A stretch of DNA of 64,000 nucleotides, taken from contig NC_084607.1 in the NCBI RefSeq assembly GCF_033807715.1, positions 13,149,441-13,213,440 on the forward strand, in the 5' to 3' direction. The translations under genes were made by a program, and so were the position numbers. Positions 14,093-25,582 of this stretch are shown here, piece after piece. The notes under the pieces are model-generated. The model was not told where the DNA came from. It was given only the letters and a program-made list of their open reading frames with translations, and ran no database searches. The DNA comes from Cololabis saira (taxonomy: Eukaryota > Chordata > Actinopteri > Beloniformes > Belonidae). Numbering within the stretch: the stretch's first letter is position 1; each line of letters opens with the position of its first letter.

Positions 14093-14274
14093 GTGTAGGG
14101 GGTTTAACACATCTGAGATGAGAATTAGCTTATATAATTTACAAAAATCTAAGTGAAAGGGAAAAAAATGAGAGCATGAAAGAATAAAACGACAGTGAAA
14201 TAAAACAGAACACAATAATATCAGTTATCCTTACAACAGTTCTCGACATGTACATAAATAAATCAACTAAGCAT

Positions 14275-17200
14275 TCAAGCAGACTTTGCTGTCAAGGGGA
14301 TATCCGTGTTTGTGATGAAGCTATAACGTCCTTGTTTTTTCTTGTTTTTGCGTAAACAGACTACAATCAGGACTACGAGGGGGACCAGTAAAAGTAGCAA
14401 CCACAGCTTATTGTAGGATTCATGGTTTAAGCCTGTAAGGCAAGCAGAAAAGAAAACAAACAGGCCAATTAAAACAACACTTCTCAATACTTTGTGCAAT
14501 GCAAGTTGGATTTAAATGTTCACAAGTGTTCTGCACAGCGTCAATGACCATACCTTTCTCCACCAGTGAGACAAATCTTGTCACTCTCCCAACTTTATTC
14601 GTGGCAACACACATGTAAGGGCTGGCGTTGGTAGACGTGGCTGCTGTGACAGTGATGATGATCTGCTGGCGCCCCTTAGCGGGCCCCTGCACACTTCCTG
14701 CAAGGGGGGATTTCCATTCGACGTCAGGGCTGGGGTTGCCCTGAGCGCTGCACTCCAAAGTCACATTTTCTCCAGGGATCACATACATGCTGATATTCCC
14801 ATCCTTGAATACCGGGGCATCTGTGGAAAAAAATAAATTACATTTGAAAAAAAAACAATTTCAAGTGATTTGCAACTATTTTCAGGGAAATACAAAGAAA
14901 AGAAAATGTTAGGAGGTAGAAACTTACATTGAGCATCAATATATAACACATGTTCCGCTGTTCCGTGTGGGTTTTCTGCTCTAAGTGAGTAATTCCCACT
15001 GTCTTCCTGTCCCCAGCGCTGTGGGGTATCTATTTTGTTTCCATTTTTGAACCAAGTGATGCTGGGTGGAGGTAATCCCTCTGGCTCACATGGTACTCCG
15101 CCCTCACCGTTCACGACAACCTCATATTGCTTGTCACAGGAAAAACTTGGACCATCTGTGAACATGCATTAAAGATATTTAACAACAGTGTGTTTAACTG
15201 TGATGTTAACTGTGAAATGTCTCGTGCACTTACATTGGACTGTGATCAAAAAAGAGGTCCGGCTCGTGCCAATGCTATTAATAACCTCAGCTGTGTAGGT
15301 TCCTGAGTCGTTCCTGCTGAGTGATTTGTTTGGATTGATCAGTTCATCCCGATAGTACCAATCAACAGTAGGTGGAGGGTTCCCATCAGTTTCACAAGGC
15401 CATTTGTCCAAACTGAACTCATCTTCTTTAACACTGTGATGATCCAGACAGTCCTTAAAGAATGGTCTATCTGCAGATGAAAGCCAGGACAGATTAATTT
15501 AACATGTATATGCAGTATTTGGGCACTTGCAGATGAATGAGTAGGATCAGGAATCTTACATTGCACAACAGCAATATATGGTGATGAGAAAGTAGAAAGG
15601 TTGATCTCTGGTCCTACAGGTTTGAGGTCCAAATCAGCCTCACATTTATAAACTGATCCATGGTCACTTCTCTTAGGAGTGACTGTCAAAGTAGACGACC
15701 AATCATCTTGGAATCCAGTGATGTTTCTTGGCTGTTCTGTGAACACAACTTCATCGTCCCGGTACCACTTTACAGTGAGGTTCTTCAAAGGAGTCACATT
15801 AATAATGTCACACTTCAGCCTGTACTCGCCGCCCTCAGTCATCGCATCAGCACCCACTGCAGAAACTGACACAACATCTGGAGTCTCTGTAAATCAAACA
15901 AAGGGGAAGAATCATACTGTAAGTTGTTTTTGTATAGTTCATTTACTTGCACGTAAAAAAATATCTTTTTTCTTTGTTTGGATGTGTATCTGTGTATCTT
16001 TATCTTTCGTATGTAATGAAGTGGCACTTTACAAGTTTAATGAAACGTTTTGCAATAGGTAGTTATGTTACTGTATCAAACATTTTGTGGGATCGCTTTC
16101 TTGAAGACACAAAACTCAACTCACTGTAAATAGTGATGGTTGGTGTCACATTACACTGTTTATCCATGAAAGTAGCAAAACAGTACATTGTCCAATCCCA
16201 GTTTTCCACTTTTTCCACTTTGTCAGTCTTCCAAAGTACGGAGGTACGGTTTTCAACATCTATGGGATTGACAGGAGTTTCCCAGCCCAGTATTTGAACA
16301 TCTTTCTCAGATGTGCTGCAGTTAATTGCAGCTGGATCTCCAAATTTCACCACAATCTCAGAAGGCGTCAATTTAAGGCCACAATCTGTAATTTATAAGA
16401 AAACAAATTCATTCAGAGCCTTCATTTAGTGCACGTTAGGAAATGAGAGATCAGCAGCAAAAAAGATTTATCAGTACCTCTTTTCTTATCGGTCTCAGGT
16501 GGTGTGGCCACATAGGTTTGATTTGTGGTCACTTGTGCCACTTGAACAGGAAATGTCCTGGTTACGTTTCCCAACACATTGGTAGCCATGCAAGTGTAGT
16601 TTTTACTATAGTTTCCTAGTGTTACATTAAGCTTTTTTGTGTTCTCATACATGTTCTCTCCATCAAAGCTCCATTCAAAGTCAGGAGCAGGGTACCCTTC
16701 CACATCACAGGTCAGGGTGACGGTTTCACCCTCAGACACAATAATGTCATCACGTTTGTTTGTGCGAAACTCAGGAGCATCTGTGGAGGCATAAAACGAC
16801 AGGCTTTTAGTCATTAAAATATTACGTTGAAGTTTTTGAAGATGAAAACTAAAAAAATGAAAGGAAAAAGACATGCAAAGGCATGCAAAGGAACATGCAT
16901 TAAAGATATTTAACAACAGTGTGTTTAACTGTGATGTTAACTGTGAAAGATGTCTCGTGCACTTACATTGGACTGTGATCAAAAAAGAGGTCTGGCTCAT
17001 GCCAATGCTATTAATAACCTCAGCTGTGTAGGTTCCTGAGTCGTTCCTGCTGAGTGATTTGTTTGGGTTGATCAGTTCACCCCGATAGTACCAATTAACA
17101 GTAGGTGGAGGGTTCCCATCAGTTTCACAAGGCCATTTGTCCAAACTGAACTCATCTTCTTTAACACTGTGATGATCCAGACAGTCCTTAAAGAATGGTC

Positions 17201-19373
17201 TATCTGCAGATGAAAGCCAGGACATATTAATTTAACATGTATATGCAGTATTTGGGCACTTGCAGATGAATGAGTAGGATCAGGAATCTTACATTGCACA
17301 ACAGCAATATATGGTGATGTCCTAGTTACTTTTCCCAACACATTGGTAGCCATGCAAGTGTAGTTTTTACTATAGTTTCCTAGTGTTACATTAAGCTTTT
17401 TTGTGTTCTCAAACATGTTCTCTCCATCAAAGCTCCATTCAAAGTCAAGAGCAGGGTACCCTTCCACATCACAGGTCAGGGTGACGGTTTCACCCTCAGA
17501 CACAATAATGTCATCACGTTTGTTTGTGCGAAACTCAGTCATTAAACTTAGTCATTAAAATATTACGTTGAAGTTTTTGAAGATGAAAACTAAAAAAATT
17601 AAAGGAAAAAGCTTTGAGTCTGGAAACAAAATATTTACTTACAGCGCGCTGAGACATTGCTTATCTCAGAAGTGACAGGATGCTGGGGTGCTTGTGGGCT
17701 GAGGTTCAGCCGAGCTTCACATCTGAGCTGAGCCACATTCTCTCCTCGACTAATGTTTACCATCAAACTCAAGGACATGTTCACTGGCACTTTGGTTGCT
17801 TCTGAGAAAGAGTCGGTGCGAATGACTTCACCGTTTTTGTACCATGTGACAGTGAGGTTTTGAACAGGAGCGACGTTGGTGACATCACACTGCACCTCGT
17901 AAAGCGTTTCCTCCACGAAATAATTTACAGGGTTTGTAGAGAGAAACACTTGTGGATTTTCTGTTTAAGCAAAGCAAAAAAATAAATAAACAATCTGTTA
18001 TTAGTGACAATTTATAAATGGCCTTTTTGCTTCTTTGCTTTGCAAAAATTTGAAATCACACTTACGGTACACAATGATTTCAGCCTTTTTTGTGCATTCA
18101 TGAGTATCATTTAGCTTCATTATGCACTCAGCGTTGACATCCCAGTCTGTCAGAGTCCATGTGTGGCTGACATTATTTCTGACATCATTATTTACAATGC
18201 TTTCGTTTCCAATCCACAAGGACATTTCTTTAAAATCATCTACTGGTCCGATGCAGCGGAGAGAGATACTGGCTCCATATTCTCCTACAATCACAGGAGG
18301 CTCCAGGATGAGAAGGTCGGGGTCTGGGAAGCAGCCATCATCTGCACCTGTGAGTCGACAAGCATAAACTTTACATTGACTTTGCTGTCCTCTGGTGGCA
18401 AACATCGCTAACGTGCATCACTAACGCTCTGGTTGCATGCTTTTATGTTCAAGAAGCTTTCAACAGGTCATGTAGTCAAGCAAACTTTACCACCATTCAA
18501 TAAAACCAAACATGAGCTCGGATTGGCAAAACTTAACATTACTTTATGTTAGTAACTTATATTAAAAATAAAAGACCCTCAAATGAAATGGAAATAAACA
18601 ATAAACTTACCTTTAATGTGGTGATATGTGTTTTTCTGGACTAATACTCTGCTTTATTGTATTCCGTGTCTTCTAATTAAAATTATTATGAAAATACATC
18701 AGCAAAACACAGAGGGTGATGGAGGAAAATGGAAAAAAAAAAAAAACAATGACGCTGTGTAGTCTGATGTCACGGAAAGTTGTGCAAACTCATAAATAAT
18801 AAATTGATGTGTATATTTTTAAACATTTAAATTTATACTCTTCCCAAAAAGCACGTGCACAAAGACTGAACTGAAACTTCAGACACATAACTTCTAAATT
18901 ATTCTAAATCGATTCACGCGGTAAGATCTATCAACAATCTTTTAACAATCGCTTTGAAGATATTTTCAATGGAGGAAGTTATGCGTACTAACCGAATAAC
19001 ACCTACCACACCTACATAGTTTCTCAAAATGTGATCAATTAGCAGTTAAATTCCGGCTTTGAGATAACTTTGAATAGAACTTAATGAAAATAAACTAAAT
19101 AATTTACTTATAATTTACTTTTTTTATTTGCTGCACATTTACCAGAGTTCATGTGCATCCACACATCAGGGGTGTGGAGCTGCTGAAATGAAATGCAAGC
19201 AAGAAATCATCCCCAACTTTTGAATATGTTTAAATTCTAATTGAGGAGTAAACAAACATTTAACATTTAGTAGTACCAAGTAGTACCAAGCCGTTTGAGA
19301 GCATCATTATTTATCACTCACCACATTGTGTCAGCATGAACATGAGAAGGCCCAACATCCTGAGAGGCAGCAT
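14275..19373 (-). CDS. ICAM-like immunoglobulin-superfamily adhesion receptor with nine Ig domains
   Basis: Coding exons in transcript order: 19322-19373 (signal peptide), 18066-18347, 17643-17960, 16967-17203, 16478-16780, 16125-16385, 15560-15886, 15234-15470, 14928-15155, 14554-14820 and 14275-14432. Every Ig exon is phase 1-1, and the model gives 889 aa. The first exon starts MLPLRMLGLLMFML. One Ig domain per exon follows, with many N-x-S/T sites. The last exon has a hydrophobic membrane segment (LWLLLLLVPLVVLIVVCL) and a short basic tail ending LTAKSA. The exon at 16125-16385 resembles ICAM domain 1 (PSEIVVKFGDPAAINCSTS) and has the motif GWETP, in which Glu aligns with the integrin-contacting Glu34 of ICAM-1. 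The next exon resembles ICAM domain 2. The pair at 18066-18347 and 17643-17960 is a second, divergent D1-D2 set without ETP. The protein is predicted to act at the cell surface in adhesion, possibly as an integrin ligand. Exact orthology is uncertain. Confidence 0.8.
15163..17620. repeat. Intragenic duplication within the ICAM-like gene
   Basis: Two near-identical stretches occur twice. About 15163-15583 (exon 15234-15470, its introns and the end of exon 15560-15886) matches about 16893-17323. About 16560-16870 matches about 17325-17615. Copies differ by scattered substitutions and small indels, introns included, so the duplication is fairly recent. The joints are consistent with unequal crossing-over. 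Confidence 0.85.
17293..17536 (-). pseudogene. Dead chimeric Ig exon inside the ICAM-like gene
   Basis: The 5' part of this stretch copies the exon at 16478-16780 (FRTNKRDDIIVSEGETVTL onward). Its last part, SPYIAVVQ plus the GT donor and intron, copies the end of the exon at 15560-15886. The normal acceptor seen near 16781 is missing because about 35 bp around it is deleted. The remaining AG candidates lead to a stop or a frameshift when joined to the phase-1 upstream exon. It is therefore probably skipped, joining 17643-17960 directly to 16967-17203. Confidence 0.7.
18348..19321 (-). other. Intron 1 of the ICAM-like gene
   Basis: An AT-rich intron between the signal-peptide exon and the first Ig exon. 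Apart from an A-rich run near 18734 I see no repeat family or RNA gene in it. Confidence 0.6.
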
Positions 19374-19835
19374 GCTAGAGTAGCACTCCAGAGGAGGGAG
19401 GTGGATGGATGGGGAAGCAGGGTGGGTTTTAGGATGGTTCAGTCCAGTGTTAGGAACTGGATATGATGAATTGCAGCTTACAATGGGCTATAGCGGTTAT
19501 GGCCTGCTGCTGTCAGTTATACATCGGTAAGCAGAAAAATGAAAGCATGTGAGGAAATTTACCACCCTGAATCACAGGAAACAGGAAACTGTGACACAAC
19601 TGTCAAAAACATTTCTCTCCACCCATATTCTCTCACTAAATGTTTTCAAAGGCTGTTTGAAACATCCACAACTTCAACTCAGTCATTTATTTAAGGTGCA
19701 TGCTATTCACTTTATAACATTGGTTACACAGACACAGTAAAAGAAAAAGAAGATAGTTTCACACTATACATTTATATATTTCCTGTATTTTTATGTTGTC
19801 TATTTTTTTCTGCCTCTGGCTCGTCCGTGATCCAG
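19374..19835. other. Intergenic region between the ICAM-like gene and angptl6
   Basis: About 460 bp separate the ICAM-like start codon from the angptl6 stop codon, both on the minus strand. The ICAM-like promoter and the angptl6 3' UTR must share this interval. No strong core-promoter motif was recognised. Confidence 0.5.
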
Positions 19836-22800
19836 CTATGTGGGTTTGATCATCATGGAAACTCGTTTGAGGGAGTAGGACCCTCCGTGGAACTCCGCCC
19901 AGTAGACCCCATCCTGGAAACGGCTCCGATAGTGTCCCCCTCGATACCACACACCATTCAGATTGGAGTGGGCACACATGTGATACCACCAGCCTCCTTT
20001 CTGGTAATGAGCACAGTTACCTGAAAAAAAAAGAGGAAAGTAAAGAAGGTTACTGACAGACAAAAGAAAAAAAAAGCCACCTCATGACAGAGAGGCATTG
20101 AGCGGGAGCAGACCTGTGTAGCTGTCCTTGTCTCGATCCAGGGTGGTGAAGGCCTTGTTGTTGTGCCACGAGAGGGAGTCCCCTGCATTTCCGCGGTATT
20201 GTCCTAAGCGCAGGCGGTACCAGTCGCTCTCTGGTTCCAGGGAGAAGCTGTCATATTCAGCAAACACCTGCCGACCCTGCCAGTCCTCCATGGCCACTCG
20301 CAGCTTATACTTTGCCTGCTTCGTCAGCCAGTAGAGGTGTTCCAAGCCGAGCCAGTACTCTCCGTCTAGATTCCCAAAGCCTTGCTGTAGCAGCAAAATA
20401 CACTAGTTTAGTCTTAACTCGCATTCATTCATCTCATTCAAAGCCAGACAACTTGTGAATATTCAGTACATGTCTATGGTGCAAAGATTCTTATTTAGCC
20501 TCAACAGTTTTGCAGCTTTTTCATGAGAAAACTACTGAAAATTGCTGAAGACTGACTAAGATTACTACCGTATTTTTTGGACTATAAGCCGCACCTGCAT
20601 ACAAGCTGCATCCGCTCTATTTAAAAAAAAAGATATGCAAGCCACAGATATTTATGTTTTTAGATTAGATATTTACTACATGTACAGAACCATTTTGAAC
20701 TGTAAATGATGTACGTACATATTTGTACCTAAATAGATCCTTTCCTAACGGTGTCTTTTGTCACAGCAGCAACTTTGCTGATTAAAACGGGACAGAACCA
20801 AGAGAAAATAACCGGTATTTATTCATCTATTTATCTGTTTGAAATCTGCTTCTACCTACTTCTATCTGCTAAAGAAGAAGTAGCGTCTTCTTTGCATTTA
20901 TTTTGTCTTAGTTTTGATTTTAATTCCGGTTAGAGCGCCCTGAGCGGTGGAAGAAAAATCCACAGAATAGCCGCACCTTTGTATAAGCTGCACGGTTGAA
21001 AACCTACGAAAAAAGTAGCGGCTTATAGTCCAGAAAATACGGTAATTTAAATGATTAATATTATATGCTGAAATGACTATTTAGTTTGCAACTAAACTTA
21101 TTGAAGATATCACCACCAACACATATTTTTGGTTTGTAATATCTTGACAACTAACCGGTTATTCTCTGGCTTTTAAAAGGACCCTCACCTTGTACTGCTC
21201 CCAAGCCCTGAAGAAGTTGACGGAGCCATCCTGTCTCCGCTGGATGACCGTCCAGCCTCCTTGAGCGTGACTCTGCTCGCACCAGGCCTGCAGGATTCGG
21301 TTGGCACTCTGCAGGTGGAGCAGGTAGATCCCGCTGGTGGTCTCACCTGAGTCCAGGACGTGCTGGCAGTCCCGCCACGGCCCTGAGGAAGGCCCACAGG
21401 GATGAACAGGTAAAGGGGTCAAAGAAATAACATGCAGATATGTTGTATATTTTGTTGAAATTAAATGCATAACCATTAACTTAATACTAGTATATTGTTT
21501 TATTATATCTTATTACTATTATATCACGTTACATGAACGTAACCTGTGCCATACATATGCACTTTTTTAACCGGGTACTAAGATAACACAAAGAAGATGT
21601 TTTTCTCAGAGTGTCTTATAAAACTATTTCAGTGTCAGAAAGATCACAGATACTGCAGCTTTAGTTTATCTATTTAGCGCTGAAGACTTCTTTCTTCAGC
21701 ACATGTTCAATGTCTCATGTCACACTGATAAGATGAACATAGGAATCTGCACAGACAGAATGTATACACACTGAGAAATTCCCACACAACACGTAATAAT
21801 GACTAAGGATTTTTCATGACAAGCAGTTTAGCATGGGTTAAATGTGACGATCTGTGCTGCGCTGAGACTTTTTACCATCAAAGTGACTTTTGGTTCTGTT
21901 GGCTGTTGGCTTATTTTATATCGAAAGAGTTGTGCAACTTTATCCTTGCTGTGTTTCTTGTAAAGCTTGTGCTTTGATAAGAGCTGCTTGCTGTTTCTGA
22001 CATTGCTCAGGCTTTTACACAGAGATAAGACTTCTACCAGCAGGCCACTGACTCCATCAGCTTCTGCTGCTTGTCTGAGCTGTTGAATAACTCCGACAGA
22101 TGACTGACACATTTATACACACAGCTCTGGGTCTAATCAGATGATGCTATAAAACATGTTTCACACTGATGTACCTGGGGATTTTGTGACCGGGAAGCTA
22201 ACAAAGGGCACGTCAGTGGGAGTATTGATGGTAGTCGCCGGGAGGGAATGCATTCCTCCTCTTTTTGTTTGCGGTGACAGAGAAATACTTTGGTCCCTTT
22301 GAACGTCATTGGTCATTTCATTGGCTTCAGAGCTGTAATTATGATGCAGGTTAGACTGGCTTTTTGGCGGTTCAGTCACCTCCTGTTAAGACCAACAGAA
22401 AAGAGAACACACTTGTAATTCCCAACGAACAAATCCGACACGTTTGAAACATGCAGAGCATTGTGCTTCCTACCAGAGATGTCTGGCTGGACTCTCTACA
22501 CTGGCACTGCTTCTCCAATTTGGCAATAACTTGATTCTGGGAGTTCATCATGGAGGTTAGAGCTCCATATTTCTTCTCCAGCTCCCTGTAATTACTGGAC
22601 ACTTGCAGTGCCTGAGCACCCAATGCAGACATGAATATGAGTTGTATCATGACTAAGATATAATCTAGTTTTCTTTGCAGTTCTCTGCTCACCTGTGTTG
22701 TAGCATTTAACAGCAGGCTCTCTACCCTTTGCTGCTCCAAAGCCTGGTCCTTCTTATGGATGACGTCATTCAACAGCTGTGCATAGAGCTCTGCAATGCG

Positions 22801-23157
22801 AGAATTCATGTCGTTGCTCTCTTTCCGCAGTGCTCTTACCTCCATGGCGAGAGAGGCTTCCTGCTGCAGCTGGCGCTGGACCAGGTCCAGCTGTTCCTGC
22901 TGCCGTTTGAGTTCCACCTGCAGCGCTGCCACCTCGGACTGGTTGGTCCTGGCCAACTGTGTGTTCAAACACAGAGCCCCTGTCAGTTTCTGCTGGGGAA
23001 CAATGAAGGTGTAGGAGCAACGGCCTGCTTTTGTATCTGCGGAACGTGGTGGACGTATGTTTTCGCCATTGATTCCCTCCGTCTGTCCTCCAGCTTCCAG
23101 TGTGTCCACACAAAGTGTGAGGAAAAGAGTCAAACCCACTGCCAGCAACCTTTCCAT
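19836..23157 (-). CDS. angptl6: Angiopoietin-like 6, secreted fibrinogen-domain protein
   Basis: Six coding exons: 22693-23157, 22474-22611, 22175-22382, 21189-21382, 20114-20384 and 19836-20020, giving 486 aa (human about 470). Residues 1-24 (MERLLAVGLTLFLTLCVDTL...) form a signal peptide. CSYTFIVPQQKLTGALC matches the ANGPTL6 N-terminus. A Gln/Glu/Leu-rich coiled coil with MEVRALRKES covers about 70-200. Exon 3 is a Ser/Thr/Pro linker. The fibrinogen-like domain runs from about 271 to the end, with GGWTVIQRRQDGSVNFFRAW, GDSLSWHN and CAHSNLNGVWY. The Asp-rich DRDKDSYTGNC loop is kept, as in Ca-binding family members. The protein is expected to be secreted and to act on vascular and metabolic tissues. 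The start was chosen at 23157 because an acceptor-like site lies just upstream, suggesting a separate 5' UTR exon. The ANGPTL6 assignment fits both sequence and its place beside ppan. Confidence 0.93.
20568..21042. mobile_element. TA-flanked MITE, family A relative, in angptl6 intron 4
   Basis: Inverted termini CCGTATTTTTTGGACTATAA and its partner ending CCAGAAAATACGG are flanked by TA on both sides. It shares its ends with the element at 504-937 but not its interior. No coding capacity. Confidence 0.7.
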
Positions 23158-25582
23158 GAATCTGTTACACCCTGTTGGAGCAGGAGAAGCTCTGGTCACA
23201 ACAGCACCAAAAATAATCATTTCTAACACTTTGGTTGCAATAATATGCATTTTGCACTGAATGACAAGAGTCTCCTGAGCCTATTGACAGTGAGCAAATG
23301 TTTCTCTGGAATGTACACACATCTCTTCCTGCCTGGAACTTGGCATGTCAACAATGAAAAGGCACCAATCAACATGAACCGGGCAGAATCAATACCCCTC
23401 TAATATTACACTTAACAGAGCAGTTAGCATCACAACAACTGTCAACACCACAAATAAAGTAAAAATTCCATCACTTACTTAAGAATTAAAAAGAATGTAC
23501 CACTCTGTCCCCAAAACAATAAACTTTTAACAATAATACTTGTCAAGCAATATTTTCTTTTGCAAATAAATCACTTTCTCTGTTAGTGTATGCAACAATA
23601 GGAGATTTACAATATATTTTGTTATTATTTCACCAGCAAAATACTGATATTGATAGATAAATCTGTAACATCTGTAACTCACTTCAGCAGCTGGAAAGGG
23701 TTTTCTTTGGTTGGTTCTAATGTGCAGCAGCAACTCCTGGCACGATTCCTGTAAAACTGAGACTTTAAAAAACAAACAAAAAAAAAATCACATGTTCAAT
23801 AATAAAGAGATACATAAACAACCTGCTGCCTCCAAAATAAAAACTATGACAGGCTCTCGATGGATGTTGAATTGAAGCCGAACGCAGACATTTGGGTCAG
23901 AACCAGCAGCAGGTTTTAGCAGGAGCTGAATTTGCTCTTCATCTGCAGAGTTCCTGTCTCAGGCTCTCAAAAGAAGGACAACTACAAACTATCCCAATGA
24001 CGCCGCCTCCCAGAACTTGTTTGGCTGGGTGGTCCCTGCAGGAATCTGGATGCCTCCCCCTTCTGACGACAACCTGCAATCCTGCCACAGATTTCTCCTC
24101 ACAAGTACCTGAACCAGTATGGTAGTGTGCTGATGGCAAGGTTTAGACTTTTCCTCCAATCATCTGCTCATTGATTCATGACTTTTATTTTTCCTCTGAC
24201 GTGCAGTTGTCATATTTTCAATGTGCACACTGCAAACTGCAGTTTCCTTTAATTAGAAACTTATAAAAGAGGCACGCCAATAATACACATGCATTATAGG
24301 GAGAATATTCTGAATAGACAGCAGGTTCATATTTTAAATCACAACTTAAGGGAACCTCAATAAATACAAATTGCTTCAGAATTTTCTAACACGCATTATA
24401 ATCTTAGCAGTGCTTTTAAAAATAGATTTGTGAATTTTTAATGCCATTACTGCTGCATGTATTCTCAATCCTGTTTCATGCATCGCCATATCAGAAAGGT
24501 CAAAAATCGGGGGGTGTGCACAATTCATTGGTCGTATAGTAGTAACGGCTACTGTCAGACATGGAGATCTAACAACACCATTCCATGATAATCATGATAA
24601 TCTTTCATGATAATCTGTCATGTTTTCACGGTGGGTGGTCGGACCGTTGAAAGACACTTGGAGAGGGGGGTGGAGGTTAGGAGAAAGATATAGAAAGAGG
24701 GTGAGGTTAAGGTCAGGCCGGGTACAGGAGAGGGTGGGGTTAAGGTTAAAGTCAGGGCAAGGATAAAGAAAAGAGGGAGGTTAGGTTAGGGTTAGGCTGA
24801 GCAAAAAGACTGGACGTCATTGCAATGTCCTATTAAGGATAACAATGAGAACTTAAAAACTGTGTGTGTTGGTGTGTTTGTCTCTACCCCGATCTTCCAT
24901 TATTTTCTGTCTTTTTTGACGTTTTTAACCAAATGAATTACTAATTTTGCTCATTTTTGATTAAGTACTTTAAAAAGTTTAGTGTAATGTATGTATTTTA
25001 CAACATGAATATAATGAATAAAAGGATACTAACATAACCTTTAAGAATAAGAATAAGCTTTATTGGGTAGGGTACGTATGAACATGCCAGAAAGGGAATT
25101 TGTCTTCGGTTGTTCCGCTCACTGAACCCAGATTTAAATAATTGCAAACAGTAATTGCAAACAGTAATAGACAAATGACTCTTATTAACATATATACAGC
25201 TGTAAGAGTTCATGCTCTTGCAGCTGCACACCACAGTGTGATGTAAATAGAATTTCACATACTAAAGAAAAAAAACTTCACTAAACCATTCCTTTCGAAA
25301 CACGTCTGTTTTCTTCCCCCTAGTGGTCACAAGAGTGAACTGCAGGCAGACATTCTCTGCTAGGAACCAACATTGCCCACCGTGTTGAGACGAACATATT
25401 CATGTGTGACACATTGCCTGGGAGAGCCATGTGGAAGGAGCTCCAGTCACTTTGAAGTAGACATTTGAATGTCTTTTACCGAAATAATGAGCAGTCATTT
25501 TTGGTAATTTTAATATATTTTAGCAACACATTGCTAATAGTTTTTTGTTGGTCTATTCATCGAGACTGCTGTGATTTAAATC
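23158..25582. other. Divergent intergenic region between angptl6 and ppan
   Basis: About 2.4 kb separate the two divergent start codons. It contains the probable 5' UTR exon and promoter of angptl6, G-rich and GTTAGG-containing sequence near 24660-24800, and a LINE-like tail near 25040-25130. The proximal ppan promoter lies at about 25300-25580. No other gene seen. Confidence 0.5.

Larger units (their letters stand above)
4605..14274. other. Long non-coding stretch between trip10 and the ICAM-like gene
   Basis: No convincing exon was seen on either strand. The stretch probably includes trip10 intron 1 and its promoter. Recognisable contents are a (TA)n run near 6508-6542, a LINE-type 3' tail at 7505-7560, AT-rich LINE-tail-like sequence near 11060-11260, a small inverted-repeat MITE at 11768-11887, a 50-bp tandem repeat at 12867-12966, a hairpin repeat at 13126-13365 and a hAT remnant at 13666-14092. 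The remainder looks like unique, AT-rich intergenic or intronic sequence. Confidence 0.6.

Noticed and set aside
15660..16062. Plus-strand frames over the ICAM-like gene
   Set aside because: They are antisense shadows of Ig exons.
22729..23226. 165-aa plus-strand frame opposite angptl6 exon 1
   Set aside because: It is a shadow of the angptl6 coding exon; no family match and no splice context.
24660..24800. GTTAGG-rich stretch as an interstitial telomere
   Set aside because: Only a few imperfect units; better explained as a degenerate G-rich repeat.
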